Assembly: GCA_028023455.1 (NCBI GenBank)
Contig: JAQFVV010006238.1
Coordinates: forward strand, 6,392,572-6,456,571
Source of the DNA: Epiperipatus broadwayi
Taxonomy: Eukaryota; Onychophora; Udeonychophora; Euonychophora; Peripatidae
DNA: 64,000 nucleotides
Reading direction: 5' to 3'
A program made the position numbers and the translations under genes. Below are positions 1 to 11,682 of this stretch, piece by piece; the stretch's first letter is position 1; each line of letters starts with the position of its first letter. The notes under the pieces are model-generated. The model was not told where the DNA came from. It did no database searches and saw only the letters and a list, made by a program, of their open reading frames with translations.

Positions 1-1390
1 TCTAGTACTCAAACTTCTTATGAACTTTAAAGAAATAAAGCCATTTAATTATTATTTCTTAGAACACAAAATAATTTACTGAATTGTACGATATAAACTT
101 CCATAAGAACAGTATGCTAATGCCTGGCAAATGTTAACATTCAACTTGTTATTTTTAGCAACAATCAGAGATCTTTCAAGAGCCAGCTGTCATATATAGG
201 AACTAATTCAGACATCTTTGTGAAAATAAAATTAATTGAATTTCAAATATTTACAATAATAATATAATTTTAACATTACTTTATTTCCAAGGCAGAGCCA
301 ATAAGCACCCATTTTTAATGATAATAATAATAATAAATTTTTAAAGTCAGGCTTTTATTTGGCACTTGTATTTATTAATATAAATTTAGATGATGATTTT
401 GATCTATTAAATTTGATATAATGATAAATATGTTTATAAAATGTTGATGTGACAATTAAAAGACTAGCAATATATATTTTTAGTAATAGATAAAAAAAAT
501 TTTTTATATTAAATGCTTTTATCGATAGTGCACTAAAAAGAAATAAAAAAATTGTTTCTTCAATCACAATAGCAAGGGATTGACTTAATTAATTTCTGGA
601 CCCACCCACTCCCATCCTATGGTTTTATTTCAAGTTAAATCTAAAAACTCCAATTGTGGTTGAAAAAAACAATTATTTTATTTTTTTTTAGTGCACAGTC
701 AATAAAAGCATTTAATATAAAAAAAATTTTAGCTCTATTATTTTCAAGTTTTTAATATTGGCACGGTAAATAAAAATTTAAAACTATATTATAGTTGATA
801 TATATATATCAGTAGATGTTTCTGCTATGAGTTAAACTGTATACCCCTTATGCATGCATCATATTTGATATATATATATATATTATAATACATGTGTTAT
901 ATTGTAAGTGAACTTCATTTAACATATATAATTTTACTTTAAATCAATATCACACATATAGTATATGTAAATTATTACATATTTCTGCAATAAATTAATA
1001 TATATATATTATAACGATCGAAATGTAAGTGAAGATCGAATCTAACCACAAAACAATATCTGCAACTACCAGGGCGCCATCTAGGCATTTGAGCCTAGAA
1101 AAATTTATAAAGTAGGCAGATACGCGCTGTTAAGATTCCACTTTATTTAAATATTCCGATCGTTAGCCCAAGTCACTAGCTCAGTGGAGTAGCAGAGATA
1201 ACAAAATATAAATTTCATATCTTAAATATAAAAGAATAAAAGCCACTGCCAGAAATTAACACATAAAAATATTTATTTACGCACATATAAAATAATATTT
1301 AAATTTTGATGAATAAATTTAACGTTTATATTTTTATATTGATCTTTAATTCTAAATTTAAGTAGATTGCAAATAATGAGTTTACTATTT
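1..1390. other. AT-rich non-coding stretch
   Basis: No exon or known repeat recognised. A 9-bp inverted pair (taacgatcg at about 1012 and cgatcgtta at about 1157) brackets a slightly GC-richer 150-bp piece, and a tRNA box-A-like string (TAGCTCAGTGGAGTAGC) follows at about 1180 without a box B. This could be a decayed MITE or SINE, but neither is supported well enough to call. Confidence 0.3.
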
Positions 1391-1396
1391 ATTTAG

Positions 1397-1741
1397 CTAG
1401 TCAAGTATGAATAGACTACATAGATCTGCATTTGAAAAGAAAATATTCTTCACTGATTTAACCTTAGGCCACAAATTTCGCAACCAAACTGGCGCCAATC
1501 CATCTGATACATTCATGTATTCAATGTAGCATGATACGACAACACAAAATACTATACTGTCAGGAAAGTACATCTGAACAATAAGTAGAAATAGAGGAGA
1601 CATTGACTCTCCACCAACAGGAATGTGACATCTGTTGGCAAGTAGAACAATAAACAAAAAACTCCATAGGAATGGACTGCGGTCTTCTGCCGACTTACAA
1701 ACCCATCCATAGGCAAACAGAGGGTGTGTGGCGTATATCTA
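1397..1741 (-). CDS. Unrecognised open frame opposite a LINE remnant
   Basis: A minus-strand frame stays open for about 115 codons, long for DNA this AT-rich, and ends in a stop near 1397. It reads IYATHPLFAYGWVCK at the upstream side and includes hydrophobic runs such as SPLFLLIVQMYF. There is no good initiator; the upstream boundary is a TAG directly before ATA-TAC, which could be a splice acceptor but lacks a pyrimidine tract. I recognise no family. It sits beside a plus-strand LINE 3' end (1740-2215), so it may be only the antisense of that element. Its upstream boundary is in phase with the possible first exon at 2385-2471, which is suggestive but weak. Confidence 0.2.
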
Positions 1742-2215
1742 TAATCCTGCCCATAGCGGACCTCATACTACATCTACTAATTACACAAATATATCCAATC
1801 CATTGAACCAATTCAACTACGAAATGAATAACCTAAGATTACCCTCCCTTAATATAACTTTACAAAACTATATAGCCATTCACGCCCGACTTAAATTTAA
1901 CATTTAAATACGTTCGCACAAATGCATTTTATAAAATTTGTTTTAGAATGTTGAGTACAGATCAGCTGCACAGATTCCACGGTCAAAAACATTCCAAATT
2001 AAACACAACCGATCAAAATACAAAATCATCGATAAACGTCACTTGCATAGGGAATATACAAATCCCATTAGCATTCATTGTAAGATGCTTGCAGTGATAT
2101 CGTTGACATATATTCTAATCGAATGTGAAAACCACAACATTATCAACCACTAACGAATCTATGCAACGTCTATACCCAACCTAAATTTCATCATTTAAAA
2201 TTTAAACAATAAACA
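1740..2215 (+). mobile_element. Decayed LINE ORF2 C-terminal region (CR1/Jockey-like)
   Basis: The plus-strand translation around 2070-2190 contains an IHCK...LTYILIECENHN stretch, which matches the Cys/His end of CR1/Jockey-type ORF2 proteins (C...C, then T-x-x-H-I-L-x-E-C). Upstream frames hold only broken, stop-interrupted matches, so this is an old 5'-truncated copy. The exact limits are not visible. Clade assignment rests on that short motif. Confidence 0.4.
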
Positions 2216-2384
2216 ATTTATACAATAAGAAAAAAAAATGGAAATGATTTTTATCAATCGGAAAACATATAAAATTAAACATTATTAATTTGATTTTAAA
2301 CTTAAAAGTCAGATAGGAGTTCATAAACTTGAACAAAAGTTCTTAGTTATTTTTAAATTTAGAGTTCATGTCAATATAGCTTAC

Positions 2385-2471
2385 AGTAGAAGAGTCCAGG
2401 TTCCTGTTGGCAATTCCTATGGCATCTCCATTGGAAGAAAATGTTCTGGAGGTAGCATTAGCTGGTTCCAT
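2385..2471 (-). CDS. Candidate first coding exon (29 codons)
   Basis: On the minus strand an ATG with a favourable context (A at -3, G at +4) opens a 29-codon frame beginning MEPANATSRTF and ending LDSST, directly followed by GTAAGC, a good splice donor. The stretch is clearly less AT-biased than its surroundings and uses varied codons. If real, the rest of the gene lies to the left. The peptide is polar and matches no family I know. A continuation without splicing would stop after 13 more codons. Confidence 0.3.
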
Positions 2472-2479
2472 TCTGGTAT

Positions 2480-4890
2480 CACAGTCTTTTCATTTTATTT
2501 TTTTTTAAAACAAACAAAAAAAATGAGAGAGAATGGCAAGTGCATCTTACTGTTGTCATCAAATCAAGTTGAAAAAAAAACCCTCTGGAACTCAATATTT
2601 TTTCTTTTTATAGTCCTCCTATGGATTCCATGAACAAAAACGTCACTGTTCTGTTTTTTCGTTATGGTCCGGGCCTTTATTTGCTTCCATTGGTCAAGCT
2701 AAAATCTCTTTCTTCTCTTATCTAACCTTTCATCTGACTTTTTAACTAAACAGCTTTTAGATAATTAATAAACAATCATTTCCATTTACAGATTACAGGA
2801 ATTAATTAATACCTGTTTTTATTTTAACTTACATTATTTTTTTATTAAAATATTTTTATATTTCAATCTTGTATTTTTTTATTAAAAAAAATACGTTCAA
2901 ATACTTTTTTTTTTGTTTATTTTTAAAGTTTAGCATCTGTGCGAATATATATATATGTTTAACAAACATTTTAATTTTAGCGTTTAGTTTTTTCCTTTTA
3001 TTTGCGAACTTTTAAGTTTTTATTTTAAATTAATGTAACAACATATTTATATATCGTTACAATATATTCATAATGTTATACAATTTCTACTTTTGTTTTA
3101 AAACTTTTTTTTTTTTTAAAAAAAAGTAAACTAGAAAATTTGCATTATTTAAAACAATATCGAAAAGTTTTAAAAATCACAAATTTTTTCTTCAGTATTT
3201 TTTTTTTAAACAACTGTTTTAAAATAAAAATAAAGCTATCAATTTAAACAAAAAATCAGTTACTAATTTATTCTACATATATAATTATGTGCATATACAA
3301 AATCTAATATATACATTAAGAATTTAAAATTTTAAAAATATTAAATAGAAAGAAAAAAAAATTAAACTGCCCTCTTGCAACCATTATTTAAAACAAATGA
3401 AAATTTTAAGAATAAAAGAACTTTGGTTTCAAATAAATCATAAATATCCAAAATGCTTCAAATGTTTTTATGAAATGACAATATTCCTGTAATTTCCAAT
3501 TGTTTTATGTCAAGTTTAGATTCTTAAGATCTCTAATAATTTCCAAGAATGGCAAATTAAACAAGATTCAGTTTTTTCTACTTTTTAGTCAGATTACTTT
3601 ATTATTTTTCTATTTTTTAGTTGACTAGTACTGTTTACACAAAAGCAGTATTTTAAAACAAAATGTTTTTTACATATTATTTATTTAAAGCTAAAAACAA
3701 ATCTCAGCTGGAGCTAAATTCAAAAAATGTGGACATACAGACAGAAACATATACAACTATACAAGTTTATAAAAAAGCATTTAATTAAAATTGAACTGTT
3801 ACTAATTGAACTATTACTAAATGTGATTTTCGCCTCTTGAACTCTTTATAATAACAGCATGTTTCCAGCTTTTATTTTTTAGGTCACAATTTTAAAGCAT
3901 GTGTTTTAAAAATGTACAGATAAAAAATATAAAAGAATATACAGAAGAAACAGAAAATAAATTGATCACTACAATAATGAATTAAAGCAATAAAATATAT
4001 GAATATCAGATTAATCCAGTTTACATATTGCTTACAAGCTTGAAACTAGTCTGGAATATTGGATAGGAAAGCATAGGAGATTTATCATGCACTATTTTCC
4101 AGCATTTAGTTTATAAAATTTGCTATAGGTGGCATAGAGGTAGTAAAAAGGAAAAAAAGAAATACTAGCAAACAACTGCTGGAAAGTTGAAAAGAGAAGA
4201 ATAAGTAATAAAAGAATCTAAAAAAAATAATAAATTGAATATGCTATAGTACATGAAATCAAGACAACTGGAATGTTACAAGCATATACAGATGATGTAT
4301 GTCAGGAAAGAATATGAAAACAAACATTAAATAAGACATTTCCAGAAAAAAAAGACGGAAGGCAATTAGAAATTATGGATCAATAAAAAAAATTCCTAAT
4401 GAGATACAGTGTTTAATTTTTTTATGTTTATTTTTTGTTTCACTTGTTTATCATTATTTTTATCATTACATTGTTTTAAGATTCTAGTTTTATTTTAAAA
4501 ATTTATTTTTAAATTAAAATATGCAATAAAATTTATGATATTTGCAATGCATTTATGATGGGAAGAAATATGACTTAAATTAAATCTTAAAACTATAAAC
4601 AATTTAGAAAATTGCTCAGTTAATAAAATAATGGTAAAAAATAAAATTAGAATTGCTATACAGTAAAACACTATTAATATCACATGACCAAAAACTATCA
4701 CATGATCAAAAACATCACATGACCTTAGCTTACACATATTGCTATTCATTAGCATTTTTTTTTTTAATTCCTCCTACACACACAAAAAAGGCTTGGATTA
4801 AAAAAGTAAAAAAAAATTTTAATTTATAAAAAGTAAAAAAATGTTTGCTATAAAAAGATGCTTTACATCCTTTCTTTAAAAAAATCGAAA
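2480..4890. other. AT-rich non-coding stretch with one half family-C repeat
   Basis: Long A and T runs, no exon recognised. At 4034-4056 the 3' half of a family-C hammerhead repeat is visible on the plus strand (AAGCTTGAAACTAGTCTGG), but its CTGATGA half is missing. The next 100 bases keep eroded family-C flank (ATTTGCTATAGGTGGCAT). Confidence 0.35.
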
Positions 4891-4892
4891 AA

Positions 4893-4938
4893 GCTCCTTA
4901 CTGATAAAAGCCATAATCTAGAAAACAATCTAGGGATA
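4893..4938 (+). ncRNA. Eroded hammerhead core, family C
   Basis: CTGATAA (expected CTGATGA) at 4901 is followed by AAGCCATAATCTA and GAAAACAATCTAGGG. The order of core, stem II and GAAA is kept, but the G8 equivalent is changed to A and the stem III palindrome is damaged, so cleavage activity is not expected. Confidence 0.35.
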
Positions 4939-5255
4939 TTTATATAGGACAGGATTGGATAAGGAATGAAAAAGCACCATCATTTGACATCTTAAGCAAA
5001 AGAGTAGGGAAAATTATAAAAATCCAAAATTCCTGGTACCAGAGTTTTTTCAGATTTCTGAAATTTTTCACATTTCAAGAATAAAACCTTTACCCCCCCC
5101 CTCTTAAGTTTTATTTTGATTTATTGCTTCAATTACTGTTATATAAATATTTTATTCTGATATATATAAACTTTATAGATATCATAATAAACACCTCCAT
5201 ACGTCCCCATTCTTTTTAAATTCATATAAATAAAGATATAATAAAAGACAAATGA

Positions 5256-5300
5256 CCCTCAAGATGCATTTCGTGCTGAACTAGCACTCACCAGTTGGCC
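5256..5300 (-). ncRNA. Hammerhead-like motif, family B
   Basis: Read on the minus strand: GGGCCAA, CTGGTGA (one core change, A6 to G), a perfect 5-bp stem II (GTGCT and AGCAC around loop AGTTC), GAAA, then the self-complementary ATGCAT as stem III and C as the cleavage-site base. Stem I starts with CAA pairing TTG. Stem II here ends in G-C where family A has G-U, a change that keeps pairing. Confidence 0.5.
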
Positions 5301-5309
5301 CAGGTCACT

Positions 5310-5967
5310 TTCTCTCATATATATCTTTATTATATGCAAAGTATTTATCTAGAGTAAATTGTTACATTTTCATTTACCATTGTAAACTTATGCTTATTTT
5401 TAATTGTTATATTATTAAAATAAATTTATATAACATACAAAAAGTATTGAATCTTAGATACTAAAATTAATATTTATTTTAATTTTTAACAAAGTGGTTT
5501 TATAATGCAGAGTAGGAAAGTTTATTATCGAAATTTGAAAAATTCAAAAGTTCAAAAAAAAACACATTAGAACCAGATATTTGAGATTAATCTGGAACCA
5601 GAGATTTTGGATTAATTGGAGGCTATCTCTTTTCTGCTTATAGTTAGATAAGGTGTTGTTTACAGATTCATTATAACTGAAATTAAATAAAACTAGTCTA
5701 AAACTCATGCACTTTTAAACAAGTAGACTTTTGAGGTAAATTTTTTTTAAAAAAAGGCAAAATAAATCAAGTAAGTTTGCAGTTAGAAACATTATTATTT
5801 GTTCTATCTAGTTTTATTTACTATTTGTAATCACATGGATTACTTTTTTGTGGAAATAAACTATCATCTATTTGAATTATTAGGATTCCTTAATAGCTTA
5901 GTGATTACGTTGATCATAATAAAACCAGAAATCACATTATCTGTTGTTTTCTTCCTTTTTTATCATA
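5310..5967. other. AT-rich stretch, nothing recognised
   Basis: No exon, repeat or RNA signal beyond short A/T runs. The open frame at 5799-6005 is hydrophobic, low in complexity and has no support. Confidence 0.3.
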
Positions 5968-6017
5968 AACTTTCTAATCATGGTCTTTTTTTTATTTATA
6001 AATAATTAGATAATTTA

Positions 6018-6144
6018 TAAAAAAAGACCATGATTAGAAAGTTGTCAAGCGTTGGTGGTCGAGAGGTCAGCACAGCTGCCTTACAAGCAGTTGTCCTGGG
6101 TTAGCGGGTTTGCTTCCTGGCCAATGCTATGACACATGAAAAAA
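6018..6144 (+). mobile_element. tRNA-derived SINE 1 with an inverted flank at its 5' end
   Basis: The tRNA-like body runs from about 6044: box A TGGTCGAGAGG, box B around GGGTTTGCTTCCTGG, tail ATGACACATG plus A run. A 14-bp direct repeat (aattagataattta, 6004-6017 and 6145-6158) marks the TSD. Between the left TSD and the tRNA head lie about 26 extra bases (6018-6042) that are the reverse complement of the flank at 5968-5992. The acceptor-stem arms (AGCGTTGG and CCAATGCT) pair. Confidence 0.75.
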
Positions 6145-6159
6145 AATTAGATAATTTAA

Positions 6160-7520
6160 TAACACTCTTATAAAAACAAAACATTAACAACCTCATTTCT
6201 ACTCCAATCAACAGTTTGTGTTTAATTTCATCCCGTATCTACTTACTAATCTTTACTTGCCATTCCTGATATTGTCAAAAGATTTTGCTGCCATCATAGT
6301 TTAAAAGCAACAGAATTGTTCTTCAATGTTCAACTTCCATATCCATAGAAAATCACAAAAAATACCATAACTTAAACAGTTCTCATTATTATTCTTAAAA
6401 ACATGCATATCCTCAAAGATTTTTCTAGACTTTCATAACAACCCTTCCCAAAATCAGAATGCAGTGAAGATCTTACTGATGAAATTTTTATTGTTGGTAA
6501 ATGATCCAATGGAGACAAAGAAATGTCAGTGTCTGTCAATTTTAAAGTCAGGTAATTTCTATGTTATCGTACTATTTGTCTTTTTCATGTTTAAAAGTAT
6601 GTAAGTATTATAAAAAGTAATGATAAACAACTATTTATTGAAATAAAGAGAAACTTAACTTTATATGCTTTCTGAACTTAGAGAATTTATAAATGATGTT
6701 TACAAACACTGCAAAAAGTATGAAGGGTAGGGAGAATGATTATTTTAGGGGGGATGGTACATATGAGCATTTGAAGAATGTAATAAAAAAGGATCCATAA
6801 AAATTATGTGGAATGATGGATGAGATCTTAGTTGCAGACAATAACTGATAGTGGTGATGAATGTAGACATAAATTGTGCAGCATTTTATGATCATTGTGA
6901 ATAAATTATGCAATGGAAAACACAGCTAATTTAAGTAAATTTTGAGATTTGATTTACAAGTGTCAAACTTTCTACATTCATATCTTTGATAATTCCACTT
7001 CAAATAAGTATAATAATGATTATTACTAATCAGTTATTTAGATTAGAGATTATCATATCATTCCCAGTTCAAAGAAAAACTTTAAACCCTGTTAAAGATT
7101 AATATAACTGTTTTTAAATAAACACAATAAATATGAACATCTTCATCTCTTTTTTCCCATGTAATTTTTTTTTGTCATTATAAAAACTTTTTTTATTTAA
7201 GATAATTGTTTGAGAAGTTCATTTAACAATCATTAATTAATAGATTAATGATATATTTCATCAGTAACTTGCTTTAATTAAAACCATTATTGCAGTAATT
7301 TTTCTATCACTCTATTCTCATACTATCTATGTTAAGCTTGAACAATAATGGACTTCCAAGTCTGTGCAGATTAGCATAATGATAAAATAATATGAAAGTT
7401 AAATGCTACTAAATCAAAGCTGTCACTTCCAATCCTCAAACATTACATGACCATCTCACCAATTAACTATTTATAAATATTACCAAAATCACACTTTTCT
7501 TTATTTTTGCTGTAATATCC
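6160..7520. other. AT-rich stretch, nothing recognised
   Basis: I see no exon with splice signals, no tRNA-like body and no repeat shared with the rest of the window. Confidence 0.3.
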
Positions 7521-7526
7521 TATAAA

Positions 7527-7743
7527 TACAATTTATCCAAATCACTTCAAACACTTTTTAGCAAAGCTCTTTATTTGTACATATACCTACATTTCGACTG
7601 ACCTGCAGTCTTCTTCAGAGACTTTTTTTTTTTGATAAATTGTCTCTGAAGAAGACTACAGGTCAGTCAAAACGTAGGTATATGTATATGTACAAATAAA
7701 GAGTTTTGCTAAAAAGTGTTTGAAGTGATTTGGATAAATTGTA
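7527..7743. repeat. Long hairpin D1 with a minimal hammerhead core in each arm
   Basis: Arms 7527-7622 and 7642-7743 are near-perfect reverse complements around a T-rich loop. The left arm on the minus strand reads CTGAAGA (7612-7618), stem II GACTG...CAGTC, GAAA, then TGTA. The right arm on the plus strand reads CTGAAGA (7646-7652), stem II GACTA...CAGTC, AAAA, CGTA. Hammerhead position 7 is variable, so CTGAAGA is permitted. Stem III is at most two base pairs (AC/GU) and I find no stem I, which fits the minimal hammerheads described in Penelope-like elements rather than a full ribozyme. Confidence 0.6.
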
Positions 7744-7759
7744 ATTAACTATTTACTTA

Positions 7760-8730
7760 TTTAATGGACATCAAAGAGAAATTCAACTAGATTTTAAGAC
7801 TAGTTTATAGTTGTGACAATCTGGCAGATAGTCAAATTTTAATTACAGTATGTTAAGTCAGATGTATATATGTAGTTCGGGGCAATGGTAGAAAGATGTT
7901 TCAGAGTTAAAATTTTCTGGATCAAGATTTAAACCATCACTTCTAGTGTACACATCTCATATGACCTCTCAAAACACTATTTGATTATTTTATCAAGTCA
8001 ATTACAAAAGTGAAATTAAAACAACATGTACATAAAGATTTATTGCATAAATGTAATCAAGAAGAAAGTTTTTTTAATTAAAATGCAGCAAACGTAAATT
8101 TAATTTTAAAAAGTTAAGACTTAGACATCAATATATAGAATATCAACTCGAACTTTTTGTTCACTAGAGGGAGCCATTGAATCTGTTTGGAGATTAGTTG
8201 CATTCGTAAATAACAACAACAATAATAATAATAATAATATAGATTCTAAAAATGAAATCTTAAATTGGAAATAAAAATCATTATTGAATATTATAGAGAA
8301 AATATTTTTCTTTCATCTAGTTTTTAATCTTAGAAATAAAGATTTCTCTCTTTGTCATCGTTACTAACTCTAGAAACCCAATAATTCTTAGTAAAGTAAA
8401 CTTAGTCAATCAATCCCTCCTCCATTCTATTATAATCGGTTAAGTAATAATTTAAAGATTTGTTATTTTTAAATTCATTCCGTTTAGATTAATATTACGA
8501 AATGCATGAAGCTTAAATTTGCATATTGATATAAATTGTTCAAAAGAAGTAGATATTAAAAAAGGATTCACATTTTTTTTATATTACTGCTTGATCTAAG
8601 AAAAGCTTTTAAACTTACAAAACTAATATTCCACTTCACTAAACGAACATAAACAATATATAGTAGGAAATTTAAACCTTGGTAACACTTATTATACAAG
8701 AGTATTTGTTCACATTATATACATTAACTG
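7760..8730. other. AT-rich stretch, nothing recognised
   Basis: It contains only a short ATA/ACA triplet run near 8210-8240. No coding or RNA signal was found. Confidence 0.3.
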
Positions 8731-8736
8731 TGTTCA

Positions 8737-8850
8737 GTCAAAGCGTTGTTAGCTGAGAGATCCTCGCAGCCGCCTTGCAAGCAAGTAGTTGGTTGCAGAC
8801 GGTTGTGGGTTCGCGTCCCGGCCGATGCTATGACATATGGGGAAAAAAAA
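8737..8850 (+). mobile_element. tRNA-derived SINE 2 (long variable-arm subtype)
   Basis: The tRNA-like body has the subtype insert AGTAGTTGGTTGCAGACGG before box B (GTGGGTTCGCGTCCC), and ends CCGATGCTATGACATATG then A run. Its box A region is diverged (TTAGCTGAGAGATCC). The TSD is unclear; only CAGTC is shared by both flanks. Confidence 0.65.
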
Positions 8851-9300
8851 TTGTAGTCAGTGTCCTGAAATAATACTCGAGCTTGGCATTATAAAAATTA
8901 GTATCATTAAACGGTAGTTTTTTATGTTGAAATAATTAAATTGGCCATATTTACATATAATAATTAAGAATTCTTTTTACTTTTACGATGCATAACTAGG
9001 CATTAAATAACCGAATAGTTTATTACTTGGAAATTCATAAGAAATTTGAGCAATCCATAGATAGTGACAAGGAGGCCAGTGGAATTTTTAAGCAGGGATG
9101 TTTTATTACAGTATTGCTGCCAAAATATAAGAAAGGAATACAAAACAGAGCATTTCTAAAAGTTTTTTTTTTTTTTTCTGGGAATGCTACAGTGCCTATG
9201 GACCAGCCACTACTGAATACTGAGCTCCAGAATATCTACCACTATACCAAAACAGGCAAAACAGTAGAAGTTGTTGCATTTAGATAAAACCAGAACTTTT

Positions 9301-9397
9301 TTTTTTTTTCATGTGTCAAAACTTCGGCCGGGAAGCGAACCCGGGACAACTGCTTAAAAGGCGGCTGTGCTCACCACTCGGCCACCAACGCGTGACT
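9301..9397 (-). mobile_element. tRNA-derived SINE 3
   Basis: Reverse-strand copy: poly-T, CATGTGTCAAAAC, box B complement at GGAAGCGAACCCGGG, box A complement at CACTCGGCCACCAACG. The TSD is AAAAC/ACAGAACTTTT (9286-9300 and 9398-9412, one mismatch). This is the short subtype without the extra GGTTAGC before box B. The body keeps several CpGs, hinting at a fairly recent copy. Confidence 0.75.
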
Positions 9398-9419
9398 AAA
9401 AACAGAACTTTTATTCTAC

Positions 9420-10870
9420 TTCATGAATTAAAGGCAACAGCCAATCAAAACCAGCTGCACAAAGTGAGACAATAACACGTCAGCACAAACAGGATATTAT
9501 TGTTTCCGTCTGAATAGCTGTTTTGACTGATACTATTGCTGCAGTTTTAAACTAAAATTAAATATGGAATCCCCATTTACTAAAAAATATCCATCATCTA
9601 CATCTGTTAAAAATATATTATCATATATATAATCTTTTTTTGGTGAGTTCAATAATGTATTATTTTGTTTAAACTCCCAACATAGAAATATGATTCATCA
9701 TTGCCAAGGTTTAAGGTCTTAAGAAAGAATTGTTAGATCTTAAGTAATAATGAGATTGAGCATTAAATAAAAAACAATCATTCTTATATATATTTGATGG
9801 TTGATTGTTGGAAGAGGTGAATTAGTAAAATGTTTTTCCTATTAATTGATTAATTTTAGAAGAGGTAAAATAAGTGGTCTACACAAGGCTGGAATTCATC
9901 GTGCTTTATCACATTTATTTAAACATCCGATCTCTAGACTCTTTCAAATTAGCAAGTAAGTATTTTAGCATTACTAAAATCAGTCATGTGAATAACTTTA
10001 AAAAAATATGCAGTAAAAGCTGATGTATTTAATTTTTCATTGAAGGCTTTTTTTATGCTTTCTAGTTTTGACATTAATTCAGCTATTGAATTGACCTATG
10101 TAGCTTCTTGAGTACTGTGAACATGGAATTTCATAAACACCTTAATATTCCAAAAGAACTATGTCTTTAGATTTATGTAAAAAATCACCAAGTGTTTTGC
10201 TAATGGAAAAGGTAATCATTATATTGAAATTAGAGTTTTCTACTGATCATTAATTCATCTATTGAATTGACCTATATAGCTTTTTGAGTCCAGTGAACAT
10301 GGAATTCCATATATATCTTAATATTCCAAAATAATCAATTGTTTTGCTAATAGAAAAAGTAATCCTTATATTGAAATTAGATAGTCTTCTACTGATTTTA
10401 TCAGTGACTACTTTAATACAAGGTAAAATCATTCTATAACTAGTTGAATTTGTCAATTTTATCATCTTTTTATCTTGATATTAATTAGTTATAAAACTGA
10501 AAGAAATAAAAATTTTAGTAATTCACCTACTCTGAATAATCAACTATCATATATATATATATATGATTGTTCTTTACTTTATGTTCAATCTTGTTATTAC
10601 TTCAGATCTAACAGTTTTTCATTAAGACCTTAATTTGACAATGGAGAATGATATTTCATAGAAATGGCAGGAATTAAAACAAAATAACACACAGTTTAAC
10701 CCAAAATAGACTTTATTTACATCATATAACTGGGAAAATATTAAATATATTATATAAAGTTAACTAGAATATAGAGAATAAATTATAGTAGATTTAAAGC
10801 AAAACTTAAATATATTGTGCTGTTTTATTACAAAAACTAATAATTTTATAATTAAACCACTAAACATCAC
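9420..10870. other. AT-rich stretch with a local direct duplication
   Basis: A degenerate direct repeat is visible: 10078-10240 and 10255-10400 share TCAGCTATTGAATTGACCTA-like starts, GTGAACATGGAATT and TGAAATTAGA blocks, a period of about 180 bp. No coding signal. The open frame near 9027-9287 has no family match. Confidence 0.35.
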
Positions 10871-11070
10871 ATGATCACTATCTCATACTAGCACATTGTT
10901 GGCACAAGATGGCACTACTGTATGGAGAGTTTTGCATTGTTTGAATTCATTATTTAATATAAAATAATAGCAATCTTTCCATACAGTAGTGCCACTCAGT
11001 GCAAGACTTAGTAATTAATGGATGCAAGGTTTGTACATAAAACCCTTATCTCATGGCTACTCATTCAATA

Positions 11071-11108
11071 TCCCCAAACTAGTTTTTAGCTTGATTCATC
11101 AGTGAGGA
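11071..11108 (-). ncRNA. Hammerhead-like core, family C (left arm)
   Basis: Minus strand: TTCCTCA, CTGATGA, ATCAAGCTA, AAAA (expected GAAA), CTAGTTTGGGGA. Stem I (CCTCA with TGGGG, one wobble) is retained, but G12 of the GAAA box is lost and stem II is weakened, so this copy is probably inactive. Confidence 0.4.
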
Positions 11109-11640
11109 ACCTTGAATCTGAGAGCACTGCGGTCTTAGGATCTAATGCAACCCTCCAGTAGCCATCTTTTACCTATTCAGTTAACTAAAGCTATGAGTTC
11201 AAAATGAAAACAATGTTTTCAATCCAAGCTCATTCATACAGATGTGAATCCAATTCAGTATCTATGCATTTTGGTGTGTTTAGATTTTTAAAACTAAGTC
11301 ATCAGCATCCTAAAGGCAGTATTGGTATAAAATCACCATAGGATCACTTGATCACCATTTCCTATGCTTACACAAGCTTTTATAAAAGTAGCAAACTCTC
11401 CATACAGTAGTGACACCTAGTACAAACCTTAATAATCAATGAATATAAGGTTTGTGTATAAAATTTCTATCTAGTACCTACTATTGTCTACTATATGACT
11501 ATACATGTGAATGCGCATGGACTGAAAAGATTATTGTTTTCATCTTGGACTCATAGCTTTATAGTTAATTAAATAGATATAAGGTGCCTACTGGAGGGTT
11601 TAAACCCTAAGATCTAAGTGCAGTGCTCTCAGATTCAAAG

Positions 11641-11682
11641 CTCCCTATTGATGAAAGCCATAAGTTAAAAGCTAGACTTCGG
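11641..11682 (+). ncRNA. Eroded hammerhead core, family C (right arm)
   Basis: ATTGATGA, AAGCCATAAGTTA, AAAGCTAGACTTCGGG. The first core base is T instead of C and GAAA is AAAG. The layout is still recognisable when aligned to the 38.7 kb copy. Confidence 0.3.

Noticed and set aside
1170-1260. tRNA-like box A (TAGCTCAGTGGAGTAGC)
   Set aside because: No box B, no pairing acceptor arm, no tail and no TSD.
6044-6140. Functional tRNA gene
   Set aside because: The tRNA-like bodies here have A tails and TSDs, recur with many substitutions and no clean anticodon arm, so they are SINE copies, not tRNA genes.
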